Shown here piece after piece: positions 45,441 to 54,734 of a DNA stretch of 64,000 bases; the stretch's first letter is position 1; each line of letters begins with the position of its first letter. This DNA is from Halomarinibacterium sp034670265. GTDB taxonomy: Bacteria > Bacteroidota > Bacteroidia > Flavobacteriales > Flavobacteriaceae. The position numbers and the translations under genes are program-made. The stretch spans positions 124,001-188,000 of the forward strand of contig JAXMNU010000003.1 of assembly GCA_034670265.1 (NCBI GenBank). The letters run 5' to 3'. The notes under the pieces are model-generated. The model was not told the DNA's origin, did no database searches, and saw only the letters and a program-made list of their open reading frames with translations.

Positions 45441-46678
45441 GAAACTTATTATTTATTTTTTTAATCCTTCAGCCTTTTATAGATAAACTCTCAAAAAAGA
45501 CTGGTGCAGAGATTAACATTTTTAATGAGATGTTAAGCATTTCTGTGCTTATTGGGTTAATAGTAATTTATATATACAGGAAAAGAGCAAATAATTTAAT
45601 TCTTATTGTTTTAGGGTTTCTTTTTTACTGTTCCTTCTTAGTTTTGTGGCGGCAAATCTATCCCCTTGGGTTCTTTCAGATTATTATTTATAGTCAGTTT
45701 TTCTTTTATTTTCTGTATTTCCATTCTTTATCTGAAGAGGTTAAACTCAAAACACTTATTTCCTTTAAAAGGATTATGAGTGTCTTTGTTATTATAATTA
45801 CATTTTTAGCGTTTTTTGAAGCTTGGGATCACACGACCTTTCGGAATTTTTTAGGAGTACATAGTGTAAAAAGAGGTATTAATTATTTTTATTTAATTTC
45901 ATTTTTTGGTTCTGGACCAAGCCTTTCTATTTTCCTGTTTATCTATATTCTTATTTGGCATTATATACACTATGCTTTAAAAGTAGTTATTAAAAAAAAG
46001 GATGTAGTTATGGTTGTATTGGCGGCAATATTGGCTATTTTAACATTCTCCAGAAAAGAAGTGCTCTTTATCTTTTTGTTTCTTATTTTCTTCCCCTATC
46101 CTACTAGAAATCAATTAAATAAATGGATTAAAAGAGGTGTGTTTTTCTTTGCTGTTTTCTTAGGACTTTCGGTTTATTACATTACTTTTTTTGGTGTTGC
46201 AAACTCTACAGTGCTTAACGCAGATTATGTAAGATGGAAAATTGTTTCGAAATCTTTTGAGATTTATAAAGACCATTTCCCATTGGGATCGGGACCTGGA
46301 ACTTTTGGTTCAAGAACCTCTCTCATGATGGATCATATTTACCAAAGATATAATATAGGTCAAGATTTATTAGGATGGGAAGTCATTAACTCAAGGGGGC
46401 CTATTTATGATGCCTTTTTATTTAGTTTCATTACAGAAATTGGAATAGGGATTTTAATATTTCTTTTCTTTATCTATAAATTATTTGAAGGAAAAACCAT
46501 TATAAACTCTGAGTATTCAAGATTTTCAAAGAATTTTCTTCTATTCTTTTCTTTAGCATTATCTTTCTTTGTTCCTATGTTTACCAATAATTTTGGTTTT
46601 ATAATTATGGCATTTTTAGGATTAATGATTTCAAACGTTTCAGTATTTAAATTCAGACGATGGTATGCAAAAGCTTAA
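45431..46678 (+). CDS. Multi-spanning O-antigen polymerase-like protein (Wzy candidate 1)
   Basis: The 415-residue protein has about 10 hydrophobic segments and a polar loop in its second half (SKSFEIYKDHFPLGSGPGTFGSR, a Wzy/WaaL-type loop). Such proteins polymerise or ligate undecaprenyl-linked repeats on the outer face of the inner membrane. It is the first of four similar proteins in this locus. It overlaps the previous gene by 10 bases. Confidence 0.65.
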   Translation: MFLRNLLFIFLILQPFIDKLSKKTGAEINIFNEMLSISVLIGLIVIYIYRKRANNLILIVLGFLFYCSFLVLWRQIYPLGFFQIIIYSQFFFYFLYFHSLSEEVKLKTLISFKRIMSVFVIIITFLAFFEAWDHTTFRNFLGVHSVKRGINYFYLISFFGSGPSLSIFLFIYILIWHYIHYALKVVIKKKDVVMVVLAAILAILTFSRKEVLFIFLFLIFFPYPTRNQLNKWIKRGVFFFAVFLGLSVYYITFFGVANSTVLNADYVRWKIVSKSFEIYKDHFPLGSGPGTFGSRTSLMMDHIYQRYNIGQDLLGWEVINSRGPIYDAFLFSFITEIGIGILIFLFFIYKLFEGKTIINSEYSRFSKNFLLFFSLALSFFVPMFTNNFGFIIMAFLGLMISNVSVFKFRRWYAKA

Positions 46679-47180
46679 ATTAATATTGTATTATTTAATT
46701 ATTCAGAAGTTACCACATTCAAGGTTATTTTCTGGCTTTAATACAATTAGATTATGGTACACTGCAAAGATTCTCAAAGTGATATCTTATGATAAAAACT
46801 CAAAATTTGAAAATGGAATTTATATATCTGATGCAAAGTATTTAAAAATTGGGAAATTTGTTAGAATAAATGAAAACGTATTTCTGCAAGGAAAAATTAC
46901 TATTGGAGATTATGCACTAATTGCTCCTAATGTTGCCATTTACACACAGGCACATATTCATGATAATGTGTCAACACCGGTGGTAAAACAAGGTTCAGTG
47001 ACTCAAAAGGAAGTTGTTTTAAAGGATAATGTATGGCTAGGAAGAAATGTAGTTGTATTACCTGGAATTACTATTGGCGAAGGCGCTATTGTTGGAGCAA
47101 ACTCTGTAGTCACTAAAGATGTATTACCATTTACCATTGTGGGAGGAGTTCCAGCAAAACTTATTAGGGAAAGAAAGTAA
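46665..47180 (+). CDS. Hexapeptide-repeat acyltransferase
   Basis: The 171-residue protein belongs to the left-handed beta-helix O-acetyltransferase group (WbbJ/NodL/maa type). Repeats of I-x-x-x-x-x type are visible in IGKFVRINENVF, ITIGDYALIAPNV and the C-terminal VWLGRNVVVLPGITIGEGAIVGANSVVT, ending in IVGGVPAKLIRERK. It is likely to acetylate a sugar of the repeat unit on the cytoplasmic side. The reading frame overlaps the polymerase-like gene by 14 bases. Confidence 0.9.
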   Translation: MQKLKLILYYLIIQKLPHSRLFSGFNTIRLWYTAKILKVISYDKNSKFENGIYISDAKYLKIGKFVRINENVFLQGKITIGDYALIAPNVAIYTQAHIHDNVSTPVVKQGSVTQKEVVLKDNVWLGRNVVVLPGITIGEGAIVGANSVVTKDVLPFTIVGGVPAKLIRERK

Positions 47181-47190
47181 CCCAAAAAAG

Positions 47191-48939
47191 ATGAAAAATA
47201 AATGGCAAAATGTACTATTCTTCTCTTTAGGGACATTGCTGTTAATCAATATGTTTTGCGCATTTTTTCTATATCAACAAGAATGGAACCCTGTTGAGGT
47301 TTCATTTGCTGTTGAAGCCGATTTTGACACTTTTGTTTGGACTACGCAACAACCAAAATTTAATGACTCTGTTACTAAATCTGAAATAGTATCCATCAAA
47401 GAAAACGTTCCAAAAAAGCTTACAATTAGTGTAAATAAAACCAGCGGATTAAAGTTTTTTGGGGTGTACTGGAGTCAAAGTGATTTAGGGACCTTTTCAA
47501 TTACAAATGCAAGCTTAAAAAGCAATGGCAAAATCTGGAAAGTTGATGCCGATGAGCTGGTTTCTTACACAAGCACTAATGTTGCCACAAAAATAGTTGA
47601 AAATGTATTATTAGCTACATCTCAAGAGAGAGCCAATGGATGGATGATGCTTAATACCAAGCTTCTTGAAGAAATCTCAAAAAGACAAAAGTTTGCTCCC
47701 TTGAGTTTAGGAATTAATGTGTTTCTCTTTTTAGTGCTTTTAGTTCTTGGAAGCTTTTTCATAAATAAGATTAAGGGAATTTGGCTTTCTTTTCAACTTA
47801 CAGGGAGCATTATTGAAAAGGCGAGAAGATACTTATTGTCTTTTTGGGTCTTTATTTTTCCTTTTTGGCAACATGTTTCTCATGTGTTATTGGCAGTATC
47901 ATTAGCCCTACTAATATTGGAATACTTATTAAAAAGGAAAGAATCACCCTTAAAAGAGATAAAATTATTTCTCCCATTAGTACTATTATTTATAGCAATA
48001 GTTGTCGTAAATATAGTATTCCACATTCAAGATTTTGGAAATGATTTTGGAGATTATATTCATTTTCTGTTAATGCCTTTTGTTTTTATAGGAATAGAAA
48101 AAAAGAGTTTCACCCAAATTTTTAAAGCTTTTCAATGGGGTATTATGAGCTATTGTATTCTACTTCTCCTAACGGTTTTTGATACATATTTGTCTATAAG
48201 AGTATCGTATTCATTCAATGAGTTTCTATTTGAGACTACAGAGCTATATTGGCATACAAGCTATTTGGCGGGACTTATTTTGGTTGCTTTCTTCATCGAG
48301 TTACTTCAAAATAGAATAACCGTAAATCATTTATTTATTGCATTTCTCATCTTTGTGTTCCTATTTGTAATTCAAGCACGGTTACCTATGATTATTGGGA
48401 TTTTTTTGACAATAATAATATGGATTTTAAAACTTCCAAAATCAAAAAAATATTGGGCATTTTCAAGCCTAGCCTTGTTAGGGACTGTAGCAATTTTAAT
48501 AGTTATCTTTTCAGAAAGTAGTCGAGCAAAAATTTCTGAAACTATATTGGTAAATGACACCCAAAAATTTGATGCTAGACCTCAATTATGGAATGCTAGC
48601 TTACAAATTTTTGAAAAAAATAGCCTAACAGGAATTGGACGGTCCAACATAAGAGCAGCGTTATCAAAAAACATTGAAGATTCTTCAGAAATTAAAAATA
48701 GAGGCTATAATGCCCACAACCAATACTTAGAGTTTTTAATTTCTTATGGGATTTTTATTCCGTTAATTCTATTATTCGTACTCATTTTTCCAATACTTAA
48801 AAAATATAAGTACACGACTGTTTTTGTAATATATTTTGCCTTGGCTATGATGGTTGAATCATATTTCTCTAGGCAATCTGGAGTGCTTATTTTTAGTTTA
48901 TTTTACTGCTTATTTATTGTGTATGATAGCAAGGACTAA
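47191..48939 (+). CDS. O-antigen ligase/polymerase family protein (candidate 2)
   Basis: From the ATG at 47191 the product has 582 residues; a frame extension to 47119 is rejected because it runs through the acyltransferase gene. The N-terminal part (to about 180) has one membrane helix and an exported beta-rich domain ahead of the usual multi-spanning region. The remaining ~10 helices carry the Wzy_C-type loop (ARPQLWNASLQIF...LTGIGRSN...GYNAHNQYLEF). The N-terminal extension is unusual for this family. It could polymerise or ligate the polysaccharide. Confidence 0.75.
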   Translation: MKNKWQNVLFFSLGTLLLINMFCAFFLYQQEWNPVEVSFAVEADFDTFVWTTQQPKFNDSVTKSEIVSIKENVPKKLTISVNKTSGLKFFGVYWSQSDLGTFSITNASLKSNGKIWKVDADELVSYTSTNVATKIVENVLLATSQERANGWMMLNTKLLEEISKRQKFAPLSLGINVFLFLVLLVLGSFFINKIKGIWLSFQLTGSIIEKARRYLLSFWVFIFPFWQHVSHVLLAVSLALLILEYLLKRKESPLKEIKLFLPLVLLFIAIVVVNIVFHIQDFGNDFGDYIHFLLMPFVFIGIEKKSFTQIFKAFQWGIMSYCILLLLTVFDTYLSIRVSYSFNEFLFETTELYWHTSYLAGLILVAFFIELLQNRITVNHLFIAFLIFVFLFVIQARLPMIIGIFLTIIIWILKLPKSKKYWAFSSLALLGTVAILIVIFSESSRAKISETILVNDTQKFDARPQLWNASLQIFEKNSLTGIGRSNIRAALSKNIEDSSEIKNRGYNAHNQYLEFLISYGIFIPLILLFVLIFPILKKYKYTTVFVIYFALAMMVESYFSRQSGVLIFSLFYCLFIVYDSKD

Positions 48940-50089
48940 ACACATATCTGGTTTGTTTAATAACCCATTGGCGTTAATTTTTGTGCTTTTGGTTTTAACC
49001 GAATTGATTTATAAAATCCTCATCACACAATTTGGAATAGATGTTAAAATATCTGCAAGTTTCAAGCTTTTGCTTCAGGGTTTTTTTATGGTGCAAATCA
49101 TTAGGGATAATTATAAAAAATTGTGGCCCTTGTTAGCACTATTAGGGTGTTTTTTAATAGGGCAAGTAGGACAAGTAGATAACCAAGTGCTTCAAAAAAA
49201 TCTCTGGTTTTTCGATAAGTATGCATTCATTTTACTCACTTTATTGTATGTAAATACACTTCACAATAGAGCAAGGTATTTCAAATTACTTGCTTGGTGT
49301 TTTGAAGGATTTTTAATGATCAATTCCCTAGCTATTTTATTGGGCGCAATCTTTCAAATAGACTTGTTTGAAACCTACTCTTCTTCAAGATTTGGCTACA
49401 ACGGACTTATTTTACGCTCGGGGGCGGCAAGTTATATTTATATTATAGGGTTGTTTTATGCGCTCCATCAAGTTATAGTAGCTAAAAACAACAAATGGTT
49501 GTTGCTATTTATTACGGCAATTGCCTCCTTTCTTTTAGGGACAAAATCCATCTATTTAGGCTGGGGATTTGTTTTCCTCTATCTCATTTGGCAATTAGGC
49601 TGGCTGAAAAAGATATGGGTTAAAGTTCTCTTTGGGCTATTAATTATTCTAATTATGGTGCTGTGGAAACCGCTTTTAGAATTCATTTTTAGTCTGTCGA
49701 GCACGTTTCAAAAAGTATATGAACAAGATGGGTTGTTTTCTTCTTTGTTCTCGCTTAGAGACAAACACCTAATGGAAGAAATGATTCCCCTTATGCAGGA
49801 ACAATGGACTTGGAAAAATTACCTTTTTGGTGGCGGATTTAATATGCATTGGCGAAGCCAATTTGGGCTTTTAGACCTTTTTTACTTTTTTGGAATTATA
49901 GGGATGGTCTTATACCTGTTTACTTTTTGGAAAATTTTTGTTACTTTTAAAAGAAACTTCTTTACAAACATAGTGTTAGGATGTCTTTTTGTAATTATGG
50001 CATTAAGCGCTCACTTTTTTTACGAAACCATTTTGGCGTTTCATTTGGTGTTTTTAAAGGGGTATTTTGAAAAAACAGAAAAGCTGTGA
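48923..50089 (+). CDS. Multi-spanning polymerase-like membrane protein (candidate 3)
   Basis: The 388-residue hydrophobic protein has about 10 helices, starting at the ATG at 48923 (the reading frame opens at 48854, a TTG inside the previous gene). A loop in the C-terminal third contains SLRDKHLMEEMIPLMQEQWTW and GGGFNMHWRSQFGLLDLFYFFG, a pattern of polymerase/ligase-type proteins although weaker than in its neighbours. It overlaps the previous gene by 17 bases and the next by GTGA. Confidence 0.55.
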   Translation: MIARTKHISGLFNNPLALIFVLLVLTELIYKILITQFGIDVKISASFKLLLQGFFMVQIIRDNYKKLWPLLALLGCFLIGQVGQVDNQVLQKNLWFFDKYAFILLTLLYVNTLHNRARYFKLLAWCFEGFLMINSLAILLGAIFQIDLFETYSSSRFGYNGLILRSGAASYIYIIGLFYALHQVIVAKNNKWLLLFITAIASFLLGTKSIYLGWGFVFLYLIWQLGWLKKIWVKVLFGLLIILIMVLWKPLLEFIFSLSSTFQKVYEQDGLFSSLFSLRDKHLMEEMIPLMQEQWTWKNYLFGGGFNMHWRSQFGLLDLFYFFGIIGMVLYLFTFWKIFVTFKRNFFTNIVLGCLFVIMALSAHFFYETILAFHLVFLKGYFEKTEKL

Positions 50090-51297
50090 AAACAATAAAA
50101 TATATCTTATTTGCCTTGCTAATTATATCCTGCTCTAAGGATAAAGATGAAAATGTTATTTTAGAAGAGGAAGGTATTGAAGAGGAAAACAGCAACCCGG
50201 CTCTAACGGTAGTAGATTATAATCCCAAACAAACCTACTCTTACGAAGAAGTGGTTATTGAAGTGAAAGAACTCGATGAAACAGCAACTATAGAAATTAC
50301 ATTTAATGGAGTAACCTCAAACAATGTTGAAATTGAGGGGAATCAAATTAAAACAAGAGTCCCTCAACAGGCTACGAGTGGAGAGATAATTGTTAAATAC
50401 AATTCTGAAGATATTGCCATAGGCTCTATTGAAATAACACAAGAAATGGATAAACTCTACGGGGGTATTTTTGTTGATGAATTTGAAGGAGATGAATATT
50501 TTGAAATAAATTTAAGTGATGGTTCATTAGGAGCATTTTTTATAAATGCTATTGGTTGGGATATTGTAGGAGATATAATTTTTTCAAAACAAAGTAATGT
50601 TGCATATAATACCCATAGTGTTCAATGTGGCAGTAGTGGATGTTCTAAGGACTATATTTTTAAAAATTGGAATACAGGGGTGATTGCAGGTTATACATTT
50701 TGTACAGATTTTGATTGTCTAACAAGATATTTAAGATTCAAGGCTATGGGTAATACTCAAGCTTTTTACGAGGTTTATTTAGAATATTACGATGTTAATG
50801 GAGTAGAGTTTTATCATTATTTAGCTTCTCTAGATTTAATGACAATGCAGGTTACACCTCTTAGGGATTATACTGTTGAAGGTTTTCTTCCTATTCCTAG
50901 TTCGGTTCATGATGAAGAAACTAATGAACTAAAAGGTTTTGATAATAATTCAAATAAATTTGTTAGGGTAAATTTAGATACTTTCGCTGTTTCTGAATTT
51001 GTGTATCCAAACATAGAATTAAAAAATTTGATTCTTTCTCAAACAGGGAATCTATTCGGCATTTTAAATTCCAACACCTTAGTCGAAATTAATCCTATGA
51101 ATGGAGAAATATTGGATGAAATTTTTACCAGCGATGATAATTTTATGGATTTATCTTATTCAGAGTCAACAGGGAGATTTTTTTGGCTTAATAATTTAAC
51201 TGATGATTCTGCCATACACATATTTAATCCCGAAAATGGAATTGAAACGGTTGTTTTTGCTCAAGAAAGTATCAATCAAATATTCACAGACTACTAA
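50086..51297 (+). CDS. Lipoprotein of unknown function with an IPT/Ig-like domain
   Basis: The 403-residue protein starts with GTG and has a lipoprotein signal peptide with the lipobox IISC. A short acidic linker is followed by an Ig-like/IPT domain (about 40-115, TVVDYNPKQTYSYEEVVIEV) and then a beta-propeller-like C-terminus (about 125-400, repeated strands such as GSLGAFFINAIGWD). No enzyme motif is seen. It probably sits at the outer membrane and may bind polymer or report on it. It is translationally coupled to the preceding polymerase-like gene. Confidence 0.55.
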   Translation: MKTIKYILFALLIISCSKDKDENVILEEEGIEEENSNPALTVVDYNPKQTYSYEEVVIEVKELDETATIEITFNGVTSNNVEIEGNQIKTRVPQQATSGEIIVKYNSEDIAIGSIEITQEMDKLYGGIFVDEFEGDEYFEINLSDGSLGAFFINAIGWDIVGDIIFSKQSNVAYNTHSVQCGSSGCSKDYIFKNWNTGVIAGYTFCTDFDCLTRYLRFKAMGNTQAFYEVYLEYYDVNGVEFYHYLASLDLMTMQVTPLRDYTVEGFLPIPSSVHDEETNELKGFDNNSNKFVRVNLDTFAVSEFVYPNIELKNLILSQTGNLFGILNSNTLVEINPMNGEILDEIFTSDDNFMDLSYSESTGRFFWLNNLTDDSAIHIFNPENGIETVVFAQESINQIFTDY

Positions 51298-51303
51298 TTT
51301 CTG

Positions 51304-51311
51304 TACCTTTG
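51304..51311 (+). promoter_or_regulatory. -7 element of an internal promoter before the WecG-like gene
   Basis: TACCTTTG matches TAnnTTTG and lies 7 bases past the lipoprotein stop, 18 bases before the TTG start at 51329. The last six genes of the locus (51329 to 57856) may thus be expressed separately. Confidence 0.6.
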
Positions 51312-51328
51312 CGCTTTAAATTTCTATT

Positions 51329-52084
51329 TTGAAGCAACTCCCTTCTATTTCCATCCTTAACACTACCATCCACAACCTTTCTATGCAAGAAACGTTGGAA
51401 CTCTTGGATGATTCAATTGCTAACAAGGAACAAATCCACCACGTAGTAGTGAATGCGGGTAAAATTGTTGCCATGCAAAAGGATTTACAACTCCGCCAAA
51501 GCGTTAACGAAAGTGACCTTATTAATGCAGATGGACAGGCCGTAGTTTGGGCTTCTAGGTTTCTTGGAAAACCCTTAAAAGAACGTGTTGCAGGGATAGA
51601 CCTGATGGAGAATTTGGTAGCACTAGCAGCTAAAAAAAATTATAAGATTTTCTTTTTTGGTGCTAAAGAAGAGATAGTAAAAAATGTTGTTTCTATTTAT
51701 GAAGAAGCTCATGGCAAACAATTGATTGCCGGTTACAGAAATGGATATTTTTCAAAAGAAGAAGAACCAGCAATTGCAAAAGAAATAGCGGCTAGTGGCG
51801 CTCAATTACTCTTTGTTGCCATAAGTTCACCAACTAAAGAAAACTTTCTATATAAGTATAAAAATGAACTCTCCTCTGTTAACTTTATTATGGGTGTTGG
51901 GGGAAGCTTCGATGTTGTCGCTGGACTTACCAAAAGAGCCCCAATTTGGATGCAAAAGTCAGGACTGGAATGGTTTTATAGGTTTATTCAAGAACCCAGA
52001 CGCATGTGGAAGCGTTATTTGGTAGGAAATAGTAAATTTATTGGATTGGTTTTAAAAGAAAAGTTTTCGGCTTCAAAAAAATAG
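51329..52084 (+). CDS. WecG/TagA/CpsF family glycosyltransferase
   Basis: The 251-residue GT26 protein transfers ManNAcA or ManNAc (or a related sugar) to a lipid-linked acceptor at the membrane. Signatures are DLINADGQAVVWASRFLGKP near residue 68, KERVAGIDLMENL, FFFGAKEEIV, and PTKENFLYKYKNEL with VGGSFDVVAGLTKRAP. It begins with TTG after an internal promoter. The presence of wecB and wecC in the same locus makes ManNAcA the likely donor sugar. Confidence 0.92.
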   Translation: MKQLPSISILNTTIHNLSMQETLELLDDSIANKEQIHHVVVNAGKIVAMQKDLQLRQSVNESDLINADGQAVVWASRFLGKPLKERVAGIDLMENLVALAAKKNYKIFFFGAKEEIVKNVVSIYEEAHGKQLIAGYRNGYFSKEEEPAIAKEIAASGAQLLFVAISSPTKENFLYKYKNELSSVNFIMGVGGSFDVVAGLTKRAPIWMQKSGLEWFYRFIQEPRRMWKRYLVGNSKFIGLVLKEKFSASKK

Positions 52085-52131
52085 GATGCCGAAGTTTAGT
52101 TTCTTATTTTTAAATTCTCAATTTTGAAACT

Positions 52132-53355
52132 GTGCGGGTACTATTAGCTTCCATATATCCATTTATATTTTTACTGCTATTTTTTACCATTCCTTTCGAT
52201 TTATATTTTAGGGCGCTTCCCAATATTCTTCTCATATTATTGGCAGTCCTTTTCCCTTTGGTAGTTGAAAAAAAAGACTTTCAAAAAATTAAGAAAATAG
52301 CAGGTGGAGTGTGGCTGTTATTCTTTGTATACCTTACATTTTTGGTCTTGGTTACTGGCAGATGGAATATAGACTGGGTGGTTGTTAAAAAAATACTTCT
52401 TGTTGGGGCATTGGTGATTTTATACTTACCCGTAAACAATTTTAAAAAAATAAATAAAGCCATTATTTTTTCTTCTTTGGCGGCAATTATCTATTCTTTA
52501 ATAAAGCTTTTTATACTATTAAACCAAGGTGTAGAGTTTACTTTTTTAGAATCTGCTGCGGTTATTGAGGCCATATTAGTAGATAGAATTTACTTAGGCC
52601 TTTTAGCCGTATTAAGCATTTTGGTTTCGTACCAAGAACTTAGAAACCAGTACCATCCAGATAATAGATATTACCTCGCTAATATTATCATCAATGTTTT
52701 ATTCATATTATTCATTGTTTCAAGAATTGCTATTATATCCCTTTTAGTCATTTTTATTTTAAGCCTTTTTCATTCAAAAAAGAGAGGTCCTCAAATCCTT
52801 TTTGCAACTGGAGGAATTTTGTTGGCAGCTACTTTTGCTTTTGTTTTAAATAAAGATTTAAGAAAAAAAATATTCTATTCCAATAGTATAGAAAAACATG
52901 AAAGTTTGGTTGCAAATACCCTAGCTTTTGAGCCTAGAGCAATTGTCTGGGAGTGTGCTCTAAAAGTTGCTAAGCAAGATACTATTTTGTTGTCGGGAAT
53001 GGGATTTACTCAAGCCAACAATGCATTGATTAATTGTTACAACGACACAATTAAGGATGAAAAGAAAAAGGAGTGGTTTATTAAACAAAAGTACAATGTT
53101 CATAATCAATTTTTTGATATCTATTTAGCGGCAGGAATTGGAGCAATTGTATTATTTTCTTTAGCTATTCTCGTTTTATTTATTAGAAATAGAAAGAGTT
53201 TTTATCCTTCGGCACTACTTACAACATTTGTGTGTTTTGCTATGGTAGAAAATGTATTTCATAGACAAATAGGAGCCTATTATGTGGGCTTTATTTTACT
53301 GTCGCTTTTAATAAAGAATAATATAGAAACTGAAAATCAACCGAAGCAAGGATAA
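52132..53355 (+). CDS. O-antigen ligase/polymerase family protein (candidate 4)
   Basis: The 407-residue protein starts with GTG and has about ten hydrophobic helices. The Wzy_C-type loop near 265-335 reads EPRAIVWECALKVAKQD...LSGMGFTQANNAL...YNVHNQFFDIYLAAG, closely parallel to the loop of the protein at 47191. It is the fourth such protein in the locus and may be the main polymerase of the repeat unit, with the others acting as ligases or on other substrates. Which does what cannot be read. Confidence 0.7.
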   Translation: MRVLLASIYPFIFLLLFFTIPFDLYFRALPNILLILLAVLFPLVVEKKDFQKIKKIAGGVWLLFFVYLTFLVLVTGRWNIDWVVVKKILLVGALVILYLPVNNFKKINKAIIFSSLAAIIYSLIKLFILLNQGVEFTFLESAAVIEAILVDRIYLGLLAVLSILVSYQELRNQYHPDNRYYLANIIINVLFILFIVSRIAIISLLVIFILSLFHSKKRGPQILFATGGILLAATFAFVLNKDLRKKIFYSNSIEKHESLVANTLAFEPRAIVWECALKVAKQDTILLSGMGFTQANNALINCYNDTIKDEKKKEWFIKQKYNVHNQFFDIYLAAGIGAIVLFSLAILVLFIRNRKSFYPSALLTTFVCFAMVENVFHRQIGAYYVGFILLSLLIKNNIETENQPKQG

Positions 53356-53371
53356 TTCCTTATGCAAATTG

Positions 53372-53379
53372 TATTTTTG
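53372..53379 (+). promoter_or_regulatory. -7 element before ugd
   Basis: TATTTTTG matches TAnnTTTG. It lies 17 bases past the previous stop and 44 bases before the ugd ATG. Confidence 0.5.
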
Positions 53380-53423
53380 CCGAAATAATAGAGTAGAAAT
53401 ATCAATTAAACTGAAAATTAAAA

Positions 53424-54734
53424 ATGAAAATAGCAGTTATTGGAACTGGATACGTTGGGTTAGTAACGGGAACCTGTCTTGCTGAGACAGGAAATGAAGT
53501 TATTTGTGTGGATATTGATGCCGCTAAAGTCGATAAGATGAAGCAAGGCGAAGTGCCTATTTATGAGCCACACCTAGATGTCCTTTTTGAACGCAACATA
53601 AAGGCAAATCGATTAAGATTCACGACTTCTTTAGATGAAGGGTTAGCTCATGGAGATATCATATTTTTAGCATTACCAACGCCTGAAGATGAAGATGGCT
53701 CTGCAGACCTTTCTTATGTACTAAATGTTTCAGAAGAAATTGGAAATAAAATAAGCTCGTATAAAGTAATTGTAGATAAAAGTACTGTACCGGTTGGAAC
53801 TGCAGAAAAGGTGACCCAAGTCATTCAAAAAAATGCAAAATGCGAGTTTGATGTGGTTTCTAACCCAGAGTTTTTAAGAGAAGGCTTTGCTGTGGACGAT
53901 TTCTTAAAACCAGAAAGAATTATTATTGGCTCAAGTAGCGATAGAGCAACTGCCATGATGCAAAAACTGTATGCTCCTTTTGTGCGGTCAGGAAACCCGG
54001 TAATTGTGATGGATGAAAAATCGGCAGAGCTTACTAAATATGCCGCTAACTCCTTCCTTGCAACTAAGATTACATTTATGAATGAAATTGCAAACTACTG
54101 TGAAAAAGTGGGTGCAGATGTGGATAAAGTACGTGTAGGAATGGGCACAGATTCTCGTATAGGGAAACGATTTCTTTTTCCGGGGATAGGCTATGGAGGT
54201 TCTTGTTTTCCTAAGGATGTAAAGGCACTTCAAAAGGCAGGGAAAGATCAAGGTTACGATTTTAAGATTCTCAATTCTGTTATTACTATAAACAAAGGAC
54301 AAAAAACAATACAAATTCCGAAGATTGAGAAGCACTTCAACAATGATTTAAAAGGGAGAAAATTTGCTATTTGGGGACTAGCATTTAAGCCTGAAACAGA
54401 CGATATTAGAGAGGCTCCCTCCATTGATGTGATGAACTCCCTACTAGATAAGGGTGCATCACTTTCAGTTTTTGATCCAGAGGCAATGCCAAACATTAAA
54501 AAGCAGTTTGGCGATAAACTTAGCTATGCGGACTCCATGTATAATGCTTTAGAAGGCGCAGATGCCTTAATTATTTGTACAGAATGGAGCATTTTTAGAT
54601 CTCCTAGCTTTTCTAAACTAAAAGATTTGCTAAAAGAGCCTACAATCTTTGACGGAAGAAATTTATATCAATTAGATGAAATAGAAACAGAAGGTTTTAC
54701 TTATGTTTCAATTGGAAGAAAAAAAATTAATTAA
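53424..54734 (+). CDS. ugd: UDP-glucose 6-dehydrogenase
   Basis: Ugd oxidises UDP-glucose to UDP-glucuronate with 2 NAD+. The 436 residues show GTGYVGLVTGTCLAE at the N-terminus, DKSTVPVGTA, the EFLREG substrate loop and GIGYGGSCFPKD with the catalytic cysteine at 261. This is the UDP-Glc-type variant and differs from the wecC product upstream. It overlaps the decarboxylase gene by 1 base. Confidence 0.94.
   Translation: MKIAVIGTGYVGLVTGTCLAETGNEVICVDIDAAKVDKMKQGEVPIYEPHLDVLFERNIKANRLRFTTSLDEGLAHGDIIFLALPTPEDEDGSADLSYVLNVSEEIGNKISSYKVIVDKSTVPVGTAEKVTQVIQKNAKCEFDVVSNPEFLREGFAVDDFLKPERIIIGSSSDRATAMMQKLYAPFVRSGNPVIVMDEKSAELTKYAANSFLATKITFMNEIANYCEKVGADVDKVRVGMGTDSRIGKRFLFPGIGYGGSCFPKDVKALQKAGKDQGYDFKILNSVITINKGQKTIQIPKIEKHFNNDLKGRKFAIWGLAFKPETDDIREAPSIDVMNSLLDKGASLSVFDPEAMPNIKKQFGDKLSYADSMYNALEGADALIICTEWSIFRSPSFSKLKDLLKEPTIFDGRNLYQLDEIETEGFTYVSIGRKKIN

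Noticed and set aside
47119..47190. Upstream extension of the ligase-like gene at 47191
   Set aside because: It runs within the hexapeptide acyltransferase gene; the methionine directly before the first membrane helix is the better start.
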